Source of the DNA: Pseudomonas sp. N40(2020)
GTDB lineage: Bacteria > Pseudomonadota > Gammaproteobacteria > Pseudomonadales > Pseudomonadaceae
Length of the DNA stretch: 58,431 bases
Assembly (NCBI RefSeq): GCF_014472415.1
Contig: NZ_JACSZV010000042.1
Location: forward strand, 1 to 58,431
Direction of reading: 5' to 3'
Positions 8,329 to 17,136 of this stretch are shown here, piece by piece. The notes beneath the pieces are model-generated. The model saw only the letters and a list, made by a program, of their open reading frames with translations, was not told where the DNA came from and did no database searches. Within the stretch, counting starts at the first letter, position 1. The number at the start of each line of letters is the position of its first letter. Position numbers and translations under genes: made by a program.

Positions 8329-9467
8329 GAGCGCAGTACCACGCCGCTGTCGTCTTCCCACCAGACGTAGACCGTGTCGTCCCAGGTCGGCCGCGCGCCA
8401 CGGCGTTCGGCGTTGGCCATGAACGACTGGACGATTTTGCCACCAGGCAATTGGACGTAGAACACCGAGTGACCGCCGAGGTAAGCGATGTCATGCACTT
8501 TGCCTTCGGACCAGTTGTAGCGAGTCTCTGGCTTGATCGTGCTGACGAGCATTTTTTCCGGACGAATCGCGTAGGTGATCGACTTGTCCTGCACCGAGGT
8601 GCTGACGCCGTGGCCGACGTAAATCTTCTGCTGCAAGTCCGGGCTGTGGATGATCGCGTGACCTTCAAGGTCTTCCACCACGGTGCCGTCGAAAGCGTTC
8701 ACGTTACCGATGAACTCGCAGACCATGCGGCTGACCGGCGCTTCATAGATGTCGACCGGGCTGCCGATCTGGGCGATCCAGCCCAGGTGCATGATCGCGA
8801 TGCGCTCGGCCATGGTCATGGCTTCTTCCTGGTCATGGGTCACCATCACGCAGGTCACGCCGACGCGTTCGATGATCTCGACCAGTTCCAGCTGCATTTG
8901 CGAACGCAGCTTTTTATCCAGCGCACCCATCGGCTCATCGAGCAGCAGCAGCTTCGGACGCTTGGCCAAAGAGCGGGCGAGGGCGACGCGCTGGCGCTGA
9001 CCGCCGGACAACTGATGCGGTTTGCGTTTGGCGTATTGGGTCATGTGCACCAGACGCAGCATTTCTTCGACGCGGGCGTCGATTTCGCTGGCCGGCAAAC
9101 GGTCCTGCTTGAGGCCAAAGGCGATGTTCTGCGCGACGGTCATATGTGGGAACAACGCGTAGGACTGGAACATCATGTTGATCGGCCGCTCATAGGGCGG
9201 CATGTCGGTGATGTCCACGCCGTCGAGCAGAATTCGCCCTTCAGTCGGGCGCTCGAAACCGGCGAGCATGCGCAGCAGGGTCGATTTGCCCGAACCGGAG
9301 CCGCCGAGCAGGGCAAAGATTTCACCCTGATGGATCTCCAGGGACACATCGTCCACGGCGGTGGTTTCGTCGAACTTCTTGGTCACGCGATCGACTTTCA
9401 CCAGAACCTTTTTCGGTTGCTGATGACCTTCAAGAGCCTTCCTGTAAGTGCTGGAGGCGTTTGCCAT
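8325..9467 (-). CDS. potG: polyamine ABC transporter ATPase
   Basis: Cytoplasmic ATP-binding subunit, 380 aa. Walker A GGSGSGKST is at residues 55-63, the signature LSGGQRQRV begins at residue 153, and Walker B LLLLDEP is at 173-179. The C-terminal third, after about residue 260, matches a TOBE-type regulatory domain. The first 25 residues before VDRVTKKF form a variable extension. It is the first gene of the transporter operon; a REPIN lies about 100 bases upstream, so the promoter must lie within those 100 bases or beyond the repeat. It couples ATP hydrolysis to PotHI transport. Confidence 0.95.
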   Translation of the reverse strand: MANASSTYRKALEGHQQPKKVLVKVDRVTKKFDETTAVDDVSLEIHQGEIFALLGGSGSGKSTLLRMLAGFERPTEGRILLDGVDITDMPPYERPINMMFQSYALFPHMTVAQNIAFGLKQDRLPASEIDARVEEMLRLVHMTQYAKRKPHQLSGGQRQRVALARSLAKRPKLLLLDEPMGALDKKLRSQMQLELVEIIERVGVTCVMVTHDQEEAMTMAERIAIMHLGWIAQIGSPVDIYEAPVSRMVCEFIGNVNAFDGTVVEDLEGHAIIHSPDLQQKIYVGHGVSTSVQDKSITYAIRPEKMLVSTIKPETRYNWSEGKVHDIAYLGGHSVFYVQLPGGKIVQSFMANAERRGARPTWDDTVYVWWEDDSGVVLRS

Positions 9468-9841
9468 GTGAAACTCCCAACAGATTTCAGTCGCCGGGCC
9501 AATGTGGCCTGGCTTAAAAGTGGATTGCAGAGCTTTACGGGATGTCTGTCAGTTGTGGCGCAGAACCTGTGGGAGCGAGCCTGCTCGCGAATACGGAGTG
9601 TCAGTCGACATCATTGTTTGCTGATACACCGATTTCGCGAGCAGGCTCGCTCCCGCAGGGGAAGTGCGTTTACCTGGCTGGCATTACCCGTACCGATCCG
9701 GCTTGTTCGGCGCCGCCATCCTGGCTGCCTGGGTCGTACTTGTTGTTATTACGGTTTGTTGTTTTCACGGATGACGGATGCGCACACGCACAGCCGCCGA
9801 CCCCGTGGGGGCAGTCAACAGTTATTGAATCCTGGGTTGTG
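9468..9841. other. gap between potG and puuD, with REPIN
   Basis: No credible gene is present. The half next to potG holds a family A REPIN; the half next to puuD is AT-richer (runs of TTGTTGTTATTACGG type near 9738-9760) and includes CCCC-GT-GGGG near 9802, a weak hairpin. The potG promoter and the 3' end of puuD should lie here. Confidence 0.6.
9568..9657. repeat. REPIN, family A
   Basis: Two inverted copies of the GGGAGCGAGCCTGCTCGCGA core enclose a spacer of about 45 bases with TGTCAGTCGACATC near its centre. The same spacer style (TGTCAGT...ACTGACA) is seen in the copies at 28.8 and 58.4 kb. Confidence 0.9.
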
Positions 9842-10603
9842 TCAGCGCTTGTTGCGTCGCGCGGCCCGTTGCCGGCAAGCCTCACCGAATGCCTGGAAAA
9901 TCTTCAGGTAGTTCGGGTTGTCCAGCACCTGCCATTCCGGGTGCCATTGCACGCCGAGGGCGAAGGTCGGGCTGTGCTCCACCGAGATCGCCTCGATCAG
10001 ACCATCCGGCGCCACCGCTTCGGCGCGCAGGCCGGGAGCGAGGCGGTCGATGCCCTGACTGTGAATCGAGTTCACCTGGAACTCGCCTGGCAACTCCAGC
10101 GCTTCGAACACGCCGCCGCCAAGCACCGTGACGGCGTGAGCCGGTGCGTATTGCACAGCCACGTCCGGGCTGTCGGCTTCGCGGTGATCGAGCATGCCCG
10201 GCAGCTCATGCACCTTCTGATGCAGGCTGCCGCCGAAGGCCACGTTCATTTCCTGGAAGCCACGGCAAATGCCCAGCACCGGAACGCCCGCCGCAATGGC
10301 TGCACGCAATAAAGGAAGGGTGGTGGCATCCCGCGCCGGATCGTGATCCGTACCGGGAGCGCTGGCCGGGCCTTGATAGTGGAAAGGTTCCACATTCGAA
10401 GGAGAGCCGGTCAGCATCAGACCGTCGAGTTGACCGAGCAGGTCTTCGATTTCAGTCAGGTTGCCAAGGGAAGGAATGACCACCGGCAACCCCAGCGCCG
10501 CAACGCTGACAGCGCGAACGTACTTGTCGCCGCTGATGTGATAGGGGTGCAGGCCAATCTGTTTGACGCACGCTGTAACGCCGATCAATGGCTTGAATGC
10601 CAT
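9842..10603 (-). CDS. puuD: gamma-glutamyl-GABA hydrolase (class I glutamine amidotransferase)
   Basis: A 253-aa peptidase C26-type enzyme. The nucleophile Cys113 sits in GICRGFQEMN, and the catalytic His221 and Glu223 in VQWHPEW. The family removes the glutamyl group from gamma-glutamyl-GABA, the last step of the gamma-glutamylated putrescine route, releasing GABA and glutamate in the cytoplasm. The P. aeruginosa counterparts are named spuA or pauD. It is divergent from puuA across 282 bases, and lies in the same direction as the pot operon but 374 bases away with a REPIN between, so it is probably a separate unit. Confidence 0.9.
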   Translation of the reverse strand: MAFKPLIGVTACVKQIGLHPYHISGDKYVRAVSVAALGLPVVIPSLGNLTEIEDLLGQLDGLMLTGSPSNVEPFHYQGPASAPGTDHDPARDATTLPLLRAAIAAGVPVLGICRGFQEMNVAFGGSLHQKVHELPGMLDHREADSPDVAVQYAPAHAVTVLGGGVFEALELPGEFQVNSIHSQGIDRLAPGLRAEAVAPDGLIEAISVEHSPTFALGVQWHPEWQVLDNPNYLKIFQAFGEACRQRAARRNKR

Positions 10604-10885
10604 TTTTATTCACCTCGAAGTTTGACACTTGAACGAGCTTTTCCGGAGCTTAGCCTCGTTGATTTTAATTAACAACCGCCATGTAAAAAATTCTAAACGC
10701 CGTTCATCAAATCGTCAGGGTTTCTGGGCGTCTTGCGCCTGTATTGGCACGCAAGTGTTAAAAAAAGCCCTAAAAATAAAGGCTGAGCGGCAAGCTGTTC
10801 GCTATTGACTTCACTTTGCCGTTCGGGTTGACTGGCTCGGCGAAACAGCAGTGAACATAATAATTAACAGCTAAATAGGTGCATC
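10604..10885. promoter_or_regulatory. divergent puuD/puuA control region
   Basis: A 282-base AT-rich region between the two divergent genes. It holds AAAAAAAGCCCTAAAAATAAAGGCT near 10760-10784 (AGCC/GGCT hairpin potential) and several TTAATTAAC stretches on both sides (10666-10674, 10862-10869) that could serve as -10 regions. A PuuR-type repressor encoded downstream is the obvious candidate to bind here, but I could not identify its operator. Confidence 0.55.
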
Positions 10886-12262
10886 ATGTCGGTCCCTCTG
10901 CGTACCGTTCAACTCAACGAAGCAAACGCATTCCTTAAGAAATATCCTGAGGTTTTGTACGTCGACCTTCTGATTGCGGATATGAACGGTGTGGTGCGCG
11001 GCAAGCGCATCGAACGCACCAGTCTTCATAAGGTTTACGAGAAAGGCATCAACCTGCCGGCCTCGCTATTCGCCCTCGACATCAATGGCTCCACAGTGGA
11101 AAGCACCGGCCTAGGCCTGGACATCGGCGACTCTGACCGTATCTGCTACCCGATCCCCGGCACCCTGAGCATCGAGCCGTGGCAGAAGCGCCCAACCGCG
11201 CAATTGTTGATGACCATGCACGAACTTGAAGGTCAGCCGTTCTTTGCTGACCCGCGTGAAGTGTTGGCCAACGTCGTGCGCAAGTTCGATGAGATGGGCC
11301 TGACCATCTGCGCCGCGTTCGAACTGGAGTTCTACCTGATCGACCAGGACAACGTGAACGGCCGTCCGCAGTCGCCGCGTTCGCCGGTTTCGGGCAAGCG
11401 CCCGGTGTCGACTCAGGTCTACCTGATCGATGACCTCGACGAGTACGTCGACTGCCTGCAAGACATCCTCGAAGGCGCGAAAGAGCAGGGCATCCCCGCT
11501 GACGCCATCGTCAAGGAAAGCGCCCCGGCGCAGTTCGAAGTCAACCTGCATCACGTCTCCGATCCGATCAAGGCGTGCGACTACGCCGTCCTGCTCAAGC
11601 GTCTGGTGAAAAACATCGCCTACGACCACGAGATGGACACCACCTTCATGGCCAAGCCGTATCCGGGCCAGGCGGGCAACGGTCTGCACGTGCACATTTC
11701 GATTCTGGACAAAGAAGGCAACAACATCTTCGCCAGCGAGGATCCCGAGCAGAACGCCGCGCTGCGACACGCGATCGGCGGTGTGCTGGAGACCCTGCCT
11801 GCGCAAATGGCGTTCCTCTGCCCGAACGTCAACTCGTACCGTCGCTTCGGCGCACAGTTCTACGTGCCTAACTCGCCGAGCTGGGGCATCGACAACCGCA
11901 CGGTTGCGGTACGTGTGCCAACCGGTTCCGCCGACGCCGTGCGTATCGAGCATCGCGTAGCCGGTGCTGACGCCAACCCGTACCTGCTGATGGCCTCGGT
12001 GCTGGCTGGTATTCACCATGGCCTGACCAACCAGATCGAACCGGGCGCGCCTGTCGAAGGCAACAGCTACGAGCAGAACGAGCAGAGCCTGCCGAACAAC
12101 CTGCGCGACGCCCTGCGCGAGCTGGACGACAGCGAAGTCATGGCCCGCTACATCGACCCGCTGTACATCGACGTCTTCGTCGCGTGCAAGGAAAGCGAGC
12201 TGGCCGAGTTTGAGAACTCGATCTCTGACCTTGAGTACAACTGGTATCTGCATACGGTGTGA
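10886..12262 (+). CDS. puuA: gamma-glutamylputrescine synthetase (glutamine synthetase family)
   Basis: A 458-aa ligase of the glutamine synthetase fold that would join glutamate to the amino group of putrescine or a related amine, using ATP. Visible motifs are ELEFYLID near residue 148 (metal-binding Glu), NGLHVHIS near 267, NVNSYRRFG near 313 and RIEHRVAGADANPYL near 353, all in the order of the GlnA/PuuA family. It has only 458 residues, like PuuA/SpuB proteins. AGGTG lies seven bases before the ATG. It begins the plus-strand catabolic block; P. aeruginosa names are spuB or pauA. Which amine it prefers cannot be told. Confidence 0.9.
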   Translation: MSVPLRTVQLNEANAFLKKYPEVLYVDLLIADMNGVVRGKRIERTSLHKVYEKGINLPASLFALDINGSTVESTGLGLDIGDSDRICYPIPGTLSIEPWQKRPTAQLLMTMHELEGQPFFADPREVLANVVRKFDEMGLTICAAFELEFYLIDQDNVNGRPQSPRSPVSGKRPVSTQVYLIDDLDEYVDCLQDILEGAKEQGIPADAIVKESAPAQFEVNLHHVSDPIKACDYAVLLKRLVKNIAYDHEMDTTFMAKPYPGQAGNGLHVHISILDKEGNNIFASEDPEQNAALRHAIGGVLETLPAQMAFLCPNVNSYRRFGAQFYVPNSPSWGIDNRTVAVRVPTGSADAVRIEHRVAGADANPYLLMASVLAGIHHGLTNQIEPGAPVEGNSYEQNEQSLPNNLRDALRELDDSEVMARYIDPLYIDVFVACKESELAEFENSISDLEYNWYLHTV

Positions 12263-12280
12263 TTGTTTGAGGGCCCCAAA

Positions 12281-12460
12281 AGCCCCTCACCCTAACCCTC
12301 TCCCAAAGGGAGAGGGGACTGACGGAGTTGTCTTGAGATATTCAGCGACCTGAACGATCCAGTCGATTATGGATTCGGCAAAAATTTTTCAGGTCGGCGG
12401 AGATTCTGAGCATCCCCCAATCGGTCCCCTCTCCCACCGGGAGAGGGCTAGGGTGAGGGC
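12281..12460. repeat. inverted pair of CCCTCACCCTAACCCTC repeats
   Basis: A left copy (12281-12325) and a right inverted copy (12421-12460), each with a CTCTCCC/GGGAGAG palindrome, separated by about 95 bases. Together they fill the 250-base gap between puuA and the aldehyde dehydrogenase gene and could fold into one large hairpin in the operon mRNA. A third copy is at 6472-6515. Confidence 0.85.
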
Positions 12461-12512
12461 AGCCATCTCAAGCCAGACATCACCCCCAATTCCCCCTTGT
12501 CGAGCCACAACA

Positions 12513-14003
12513 ATGACTACAACCCGCAACGACTGGGAACAACGCTTCCAGTCCCTGAGCATCGAATCCCGCGCCTTCATCAACGGCGAATACCGCCCTG
12601 CGATCAGCGGCGACACCTTCGAATGCCTGAGCCCCGTTGACGGCCGTTTCCTCGCCTCCGTGGCCAGCACCGATGAAGCCGACGCCAACCTCGCCGTTGA
12701 GGTCGCGCGCCAGTCTTTCGAATCCGGCGTGTGGGCGAAAAAAGCCCCGGCCGAGCGCAAGCGCATTCTGATCCGCTTCGCCGATCTGATCCTGCAACAC
12801 CAGGAAGAGCTGGCGCTGCTCGAAACCCTGGACATGGGTAAACCGATCAGCGACTCGATGAGCATCGACATCCCGGCGACCGCCAACGCGATCCGCTGGA
12901 GCGCCGAAGCCATCGACAAGATCTACGACGAAGTTGCCGCCACGCCGCACGACCAACTGGGTCTGGTTACTCGCGAACCGTCCGGTGTTGTCGCCGCGAT
13001 CGTGCCGTGGAACTTCCCGCTGATCATGGCCAGCTGGAAATTCGCTCCGGCGCTGGCGGCGGGCAACTCGTTCATCCTCAAACCTTCGGAAAAGTCGCCG
13101 CTGACTGCCATCCGCATCGCTCAGTTGGCGTTGGATGCAGGCATTCCAAAAGGCGTGTTCAACGTTTTGCCAGGCTTCGGTCACACCGTCGGCAAAGCAT
13201 TGGCGCTGCACATGGACGTCGACGTGCTGGCCTTCACCGGCTCCACGGCGATTGCCAAGCAACTGATGATTTATGCCGGCCAAAGCAACATGAAGCGCGT
13301 CTGGCTCGAAGCAGGGGGCAAGAGCCCTAACGTCGTATTCGCCGACGCACCGGACTTGCGCGCGGCAGCACAAGCGGCGGCCGGCGCCATTGCCTTCAAC
13401 CAGGGCGAAGTCTGCACTGCCGGTTCGCGCCTGCTGGTCGAGCGCTCGATCCGCGAGCAGTTCATCCCGATGCTGGTGGAAGCGCTGCAAGCGTGGAAAC
13501 CCGGTCACGCCCTCGACCCGGCCACCACTGTCGGCGCCGTGGTCGATCAGCGCCAACTCGACAACGTGCTGCGCTACATCAGCATCGGTCGCGAGCAGGG
13601 CGCTGAACTGATCGCCGGCGGCCAACGCACCCTCGAAGAAACCGGTGGCTTGTACGTCGAGCCGGCGCTGTTCGACGGCGTGACCAACGCCATGACTATC
13701 GCTCAGGAAGAAATCTTCGGCCCGGTCCTGTCGCTGATCACCTTCGACACCGCTGAAGAAGCACTGCAAATCGCCAACGACAGCATCTTCGGCCTCGCCG
13801 CCGGGGTCTGGACCAGCAACCTGAGCAAGGCGCACACCTTCGCCCGAGGCCTGCGCGCCGGCAGCGTGTGGGTCAACCAATACGACGGCGGCGACATGAC
13901 GGCGCCGTTCGGTGGCTTCAAACAATCAGGTAACGGTCGCGACAAATCGCTGCACGCGTTCGACAAGTACACCGAGCTGAAAGCAACCTGGATCAAGCTC
14001 TGA
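12513..14003 (+). CDS. puuC: gamma-glutamyl-gamma-aminobutyraldehyde dehydrogenase
   Basis: A 496-aa NAD(P)-dependent aldehyde dehydrogenase. The catalytic Cys301 is in FNQGEVCTAG, the general base Glu266 in WLEAGGKSPN, and the PWNFP motif is at 165-169. The start is set at MTTTRNDWEQR because 496 aa is the family's usual length; the frame stays open upstream through repeat sequence. No strong Shine-Dalgarno is visible before the ATG. Context between puuA and puuB points to oxidation of gamma-glutamyl-aminobutyraldehyde. The close P. aeruginosa enzymes (pauC/kauB) accept several omega-amino and guanidino aldehydes, so the range may be broad. Confidence 0.88.
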   Translation: MTTTRNDWEQRFQSLSIESRAFINGEYRPAISGDTFECLSPVDGRFLASVASTDEADANLAVEVARQSFESGVWAKKAPAERKRILIRFADLILQHQEELALLETLDMGKPISDSMSIDIPATANAIRWSAEAIDKIYDEVAATPHDQLGLVTREPSGVVAAIVPWNFPLIMASWKFAPALAAGNSFILKPSEKSPLTAIRIAQLALDAGIPKGVFNVLPGFGHTVGKALALHMDVDVLAFTGSTAIAKQLMIYAGQSNMKRVWLEAGGKSPNVVFADAPDLRAAAQAAAGAIAFNQGEVCTAGSRLLVERSIREQFIPMLVEALQAWKPGHALDPATTVGAVVDQRQLDNVLRYISIGREQGAELIAGGQRTLEETGGLYVEPALFDGVTNAMTIAQEEIFGPVLSLITFDTAEEALQIANDSIFGLAAGVWTSNLSKAHTFARGLRAGSVWVNQYDGGDMTAPFGGFKQSGNGRDKSLHAFDKYTELKATWIKL

Positions 14004-14055
14004 TTTTTCTAAAGCGGTGGTCGCCTTCAATGGGCGACCCTCGGAGAACAATAAA

Positions 14056-15339
14056 ATGAAACAACAACACGTCAACAGCTACTACGCCGCCACCCGCAAC
14101 GAAGTCATCGACTTCCCGGTTCTGGAAGAAGCGGTGGATTGCGATGTCTGCATCATCGGCGCCGGCTACACCGGCCTGTCCTCGGCACTGTTTCTCAGCG
14201 AGGCCGGCTATAAAGTGACCGTGCTTGAAGCGGCGAAAGTCGGCTACGGCGCCAGCGGTCGCAATGGCGGTCAACTGGTCAACTCCTACAGCCGCGACGT
14301 CGATGTGATCGAAGAGCGCTACGGCGACAAGACCGCAGAAATCCTCGGCAGCATGATCTTCGAAGGCGCCGACATCATTCGTTCGCGCATCAAGGACTAC
14401 GACATCAAATGCGACTACCGCCCGGGCGGCATCTTCGCAGCGATGAACAAGAAGCAGCTCAACGGCCTGGCCGAACAGAAGCGCAACTGGGAACGCTACG
14501 GCAACCACAACCTGAAGATGCTCGATGCGGCGGACATTCGTCGCGAAGTCGGCTCCGACGCCTACGTCGGCGGCCTGCTCGACCTGCAGGGCGGTCACGT
14601 TCACCCACTGAACCTGGCCCTCGGTGAAGCCGCTGCCATCGTGCGTCTGGGCGGCAAGATTTATGAACAATCCGCCGCCGTGGAAATCACCTACGGCGAG
14701 CCAAACGTTGTGCGTACCGCCAAAGGCCTGGTGCGCGCCAAGTACCTGCTGATCGCCGGCAACGCCTACCTGCCGCAAGGCCTCGACAACCGCGTGACCG
14801 CGAAAAGCATGCCGTGCGGCTCACAGATCGTCGTCACCGAACCGTTGACCGTAAAACAGGCGCGCAGCCTGATTACCAACAACTACTGCGTCGAAGACTG
14901 CAACTATCTGCTCGATTACTACCGCCTCACCGCCGACAACCGTCTGCTCTACGGCGGCGGCGTGGTCTACGGCGCCCGTGAACCGGACGACATCGAACAA
15001 CTGATCCGCCCGAAGATCCTCAAGACGTTCCCGCAGCTCAAAGACGTGAAAATCGATTACCGCTGGACCGGCAACTTCCTGCTGACCATGTCACGCATGC
15101 CGCAATTCGGCCGCATCGAGAAAAACGCCTACTACATGCAGGGCTACAGCGGCCACGGCGTCACCTGCTCGCACCTGGCCGGCAAACTGATCTCGGAAAT
15201 GATCCGCGGCGACGCCGAACGCTTCAACGCCTTCGCCTCGCTCCCACACATGCCAATGCTCGGCGGCCGCACCTTCTCCGCACCGCTGACAGCCCTCGGC
15301 GCGGTCTACTACTCGCTACGCGACCGCTTCGGCCTCTAA
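14056..15339 (+). CDS. puuB: gamma-glutamylputrescine oxidase, FAD-dependent
   Basis: A 427-aa oxidoreductase of the DAO family. The dinucleotide-binding motif is CIIGAGYTGLSSA at residues 32-44, followed by the YGASGRNGGQ segment typical of PuuB/OrdL proteins. The C-terminus carries the GYSGHGVTCSHLAGKL stretch that closes on the flavin. It would oxidise gamma-glutamylputrescine to the aldehyde, with release of ammonia and peroxide. The start MKQQHVNSYYAATR has GGAGA about ten bases upstream. It follows the dehydrogenase by 52 bases and is followed by a terminator, so it ends the catabolic transcript. A paralogue of equal length is at 27.5 kb. Confidence 0.92.
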   Translation: MKQQHVNSYYAATRNEVIDFPVLEEAVDCDVCIIGAGYTGLSSALFLSEAGYKVTVLEAAKVGYGASGRNGGQLVNSYSRDVDVIEERYGDKTAEILGSMIFEGADIIRSRIKDYDIKCDYRPGGIFAAMNKKQLNGLAEQKRNWERYGNHNLKMLDAADIRREVGSDAYVGGLLDLQGGHVHPLNLALGEAAAIVRLGGKIYEQSAAVEITYGEPNVVRTAKGLVRAKYLLIAGNAYLPQGLDNRVTAKSMPCGSQIVVTEPLTVKQARSLITNNYCVEDCNYLLDYYRLTADNRLLYGGGVVYGAREPDDIEQLIRPKILKTFPQLKDVKIDYRWTGNFLLTMSRMPQFGRIEKNAYYMQGYSGHGVTCSHLAGKLISEMIRGDAERFNAFASLPHMPMLGGRTFSAPLTALGAVYYSLRDRFGL

Positions 15340-15348
15340 GTTACCTCC

Positions 15349-15382
15349 CCGGCGGCGGCCCCCAAGACCCCGCCGGTTTTTT
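15349..15382 (+). terminator. rho-independent terminator after puuB
   Basis: CCGGCGG and CCGCCGG pair around a 14-base loop and are followed by six T. It lies ten bases beyond the puuB stop. Confidence 0.85.
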
Positions 15383-15400
15383 ACCTGACACAACGCTCTA

Positions 15401-15560
15401 CTGTAGGAGTGAGCCTGCTCGCGATGAGGCCAGCCCAGCCATCACCACTCTTCCAGAAACACCACAAATCCTGTGGGAGCGAGCTTGCTCGCGAATGCGA
15501 TCAATCAGTCAAAAGTGATGTTGAATGTGCCACCGAATCGCGAGCAGGCGAAGGCCTACA
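15401..15560. repeat. REP cluster, family A, before puuR
   Basis: One single copy (15401-15426, variant GTAGGAGTGAGCC) and one pair (15471-15560) whose right arm is degraded (GAGCAGGCGAAGGCCTACA). They fill much of the 409-base gap between puuB and the puuR-like gene. The rest of that gap has no gene; the stretch 15600-15748 contains short poly-C/ACCC tracts and probably the puuR promoter. Confidence 0.82.
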
Positions 15561-15748
15561 GATCCGCATTGCCAAGGCAGGAAAGACTTTTCCCCCACCA
15601 TCCATCGAACCTGCTGAGCTACACCATCAAACGTGATTTAATAGCCGCCTTTCACGGTTCCGGGACACGGGAGCAACGTGATCCGCGCCCCGGCGCGTCA
15701 CCCGCCACCCACCCCCATTACCCTTAAGTACCTCAACATAAGGCAGTC

Positions 15749-16297
15749 ATGGATACGGGTTCTCGACTCAAACTAGTACGCGAAAGCTACAAACTCTCCC
15801 AGCGCGAGCTGGCCCGGCGTAGCGGCGTGACCAATGCCACCATCTCCCTGATCGAACAGAATCGCGTCAGCCCCTCCGTCAGCTCCCTGAAAAAGCTGCT
15901 CGAAGGCATCCCGATGTCCCTGGCCGACTTCTTCACCTTCGACCAGCCGCCGCGCGAACATCAATACGTCTTCCGCGCCAACGAACAACCCGACCTCGGC
16001 CGCCATGGCTTGCGCCTGCTGCTGATCGGCGCCTCCGTGCCGAGCCGGCAGATGCGCTTGCTGCGCGAGCAATACGCACCGGGCGCGAGCTCCGGGGAAG
16101 AGCCGATTGTGCATTCGGAAGGTGAGGAGTGTGGGTTGGTGACGCGCGGGACTGTTGAGTTGACCGTGGATGGGTCGGTGAGTGTTTTGAATGCGGGGGA
16201 TGGGTATTACTTTCCGACAACGCTGCCGCATAAGTTCCGGAATATCGGGGCGGATGAGGCTGAGATTATTAGTGCGAATACGCCGGCGAATTTTTGA
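15749..16297 (+). CDS. puuR: XRE-cupin transcriptional regulator, PuuR type
   Basis: A 182-aa repressor-type protein. Residues 6-60 are an XRE helix-turn-helix with the LSQRELARRSGVTNATISLIEQ segment. Residues 108-178 form a cupin domain (SEGEECGLVTRGTVELTVDG, then GDGYYFPTTLPHKFRN). This domain pair and length match PuuR and P. aeruginosa PauR, repressors relieved by putrescine-related effectors. It sits at the end of the polyamine block behind a terminator and REPs, so it likely has its own promoter. AAGGCAG lies seven bases before the ATG. The last third has a lower-GC codon style than the first. Confidence 0.9.
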   Translation: MDTGSRLKLVRESYKLSQRELARRSGVTNATISLIEQNRVSPSVSSLKKLLEGIPMSLADFFTFDQPPREHQYVFRANEQPDLGRHGLRLLLIGASVPSRQMRLLREQYAPGASSGEEPIVHSEGEECGLVTRGTVELTVDGSVSVLNAGDGYYFPTTLPHKFRNIGADEAEIISANTPANF

Positions 16298-16384
16298 TAA
16301 TGCCCCGTGGCCGATATTGGCGACTGGTTACTGCCGGGGTTGTCGAGTTTAGGCAATAAACCAGTGTGGTGGCGGAAATACACT

Positions 16385-16513
16385 GTGGCGAGGGGATTTA
16401 TCCCCGATCGGCGACGCAGTCGTCGTGATCCGTGGCGTGCGGCGTATCTGGAGAAATGAACTCGCCGGGTTGGGGCCGCTTCGCAGCCCATCGGTGATGA
16501 ATCCCCGCGCCAC
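16385..16513. repeat. GTGGCGAGGGGAT...ATCCCCGCGCCAC element
   Basis: A 129-base element with inverted ends (GTGGCGAGGGGAT and ATCCCCGCGCCAC), plus an internal GGGGATTTATCCCC hairpin and GGCCGCTTCGCAGCCC. It belongs to neither of the two main REP families. It occupies most of the 397-base gap 16298-16694, in which no gene is seen. Confidence 0.75.
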
Positions 16514-16524
16514 AAGAGGTGTTT

Positions 16525-16542
16525 TCCTACGCGTTTTTCAGA
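16525..16542. other. 18-base motif shared with 30383-30400
   Basis: TCCTACGCGTTTTTCAGA occurs here, about 150 bases upstream of the Cys-repeat gene, and again exactly at 30383-30400, in the leader of the second glutamine-synthetase-like gene. It contains the palindrome ACGCGT. Its meaning is unknown to me. Confidence 0.6.
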
Positions 16543-16694
16543 CTTCAAATTCGGTCGAATCTCAAATCATGGCTTTGCATCCCGTTTGGAACTTTCCTTA
16601 AAAGCGATGTCAATTTGATGGCGTGTCGCGACGCTCATTTTGAACGGATCAAGCAGTGCCAGGCTGTTTCCTGGTGAGCCTAAGGAAGTGTGAG

Positions 16695-17120
16695 ATGAAG
16701 CTGATTCTTGCGATGTTGTTGATGTTCAGCGGTTACGCTTTTGCCGGTTGCGGAAATATTGATGACCATGACCAACGTGCCTATTGCTATGCGCGGGAGA
16801 GCGGTGGCAGTTGCGGCAACATTGATGATCATGATTTGCGTGAGCGCTGCAATGCGGAAAATGGCAATGGCTCCTGTGGCAACATTGCTGATCACGACCA
16901 GCGTACCTATTGCAATGCCAGGAAGAGCGGCGGCAGTTGCGGCAATATCGATAATCATGATTTGCGTGAGCGTTGCAATGCGGAAAATGGCAACGGCTCC
17001 TGCGGCAACATTGGTGATCATGACCAGCGTACTTATTGCGAGGTCATGAAGGGTAATGGGAGCTGCGGCAATATAAGCGACCATGACTTGCGTACTAGGT
17101 GTGATGCCAATAAGCGCTGA
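16695..17120 (+). CDS. secreted protein of six 21-residue Cys repeats
   Basis: A 141-aa protein: signal peptide MKLILAMLLMFSGYAFA, then from Cys19 to the end six tandem copies of a 21-residue unit of the form CGNIxDHDxRxxCxAxxxxGS, the last one cut to 18. Each unit has two Cys 12 residues apart. Units alternate between a type with HDQR and a type with HDLR, so the true period may be 42. Mature protein is thus almost entirely repeat, with 12 Cys, and should fold in the periplasm as a disulfide or metal-stabilised rod. AAGGAAG lies eight bases before the ATG. A strong terminator follows. I do not recognise a family. Confidence 0.8.
   Translation: MKLILAMLLMFSGYAFAGCGNIDDHDQRAYCYARESGGSCGNIDDHDLRERCNAENGNGSCGNIADHDQRTYCNARKSGGSCGNIDNHDLRERCNAENGNGSCGNIGDHDQRTYCEVMKGNGSCGNISDHDLRTRCDANKR
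16749..17117 (+). repeat. coding tandem repeat, 63-base unit
   Basis: Five complete 63-base units and one of 54, in frame with the host gene. Alternate units (1, 3, 5 and 2, 4, 6) are more alike than neighbours, which suggests growth by duplication of a 126-base double unit. Confidence 0.85.
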
Positions 17121-17136
17121 TACCGATGGTGAAGAC

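Noticed and set aside
8451..9911. A 486-aa open frame antisense to potG
   Set aside because: It is the shadow of the ATPase gene and runs on through a REPIN. No ribosome site or protein-like features.
10740..10765. Sigma-54 promoter before puuA (TTGGCACGCAAGTGTT)
   Set aside because: The -24 part fits, but ten bases after GG the -12 GC is TT. It is not a valid match.
16749..17117. Possible CRISPR-like array
   Set aside because: The 63-base repeats are contiguous with no spacers, in frame, and encode a regular protein with signal peptide.
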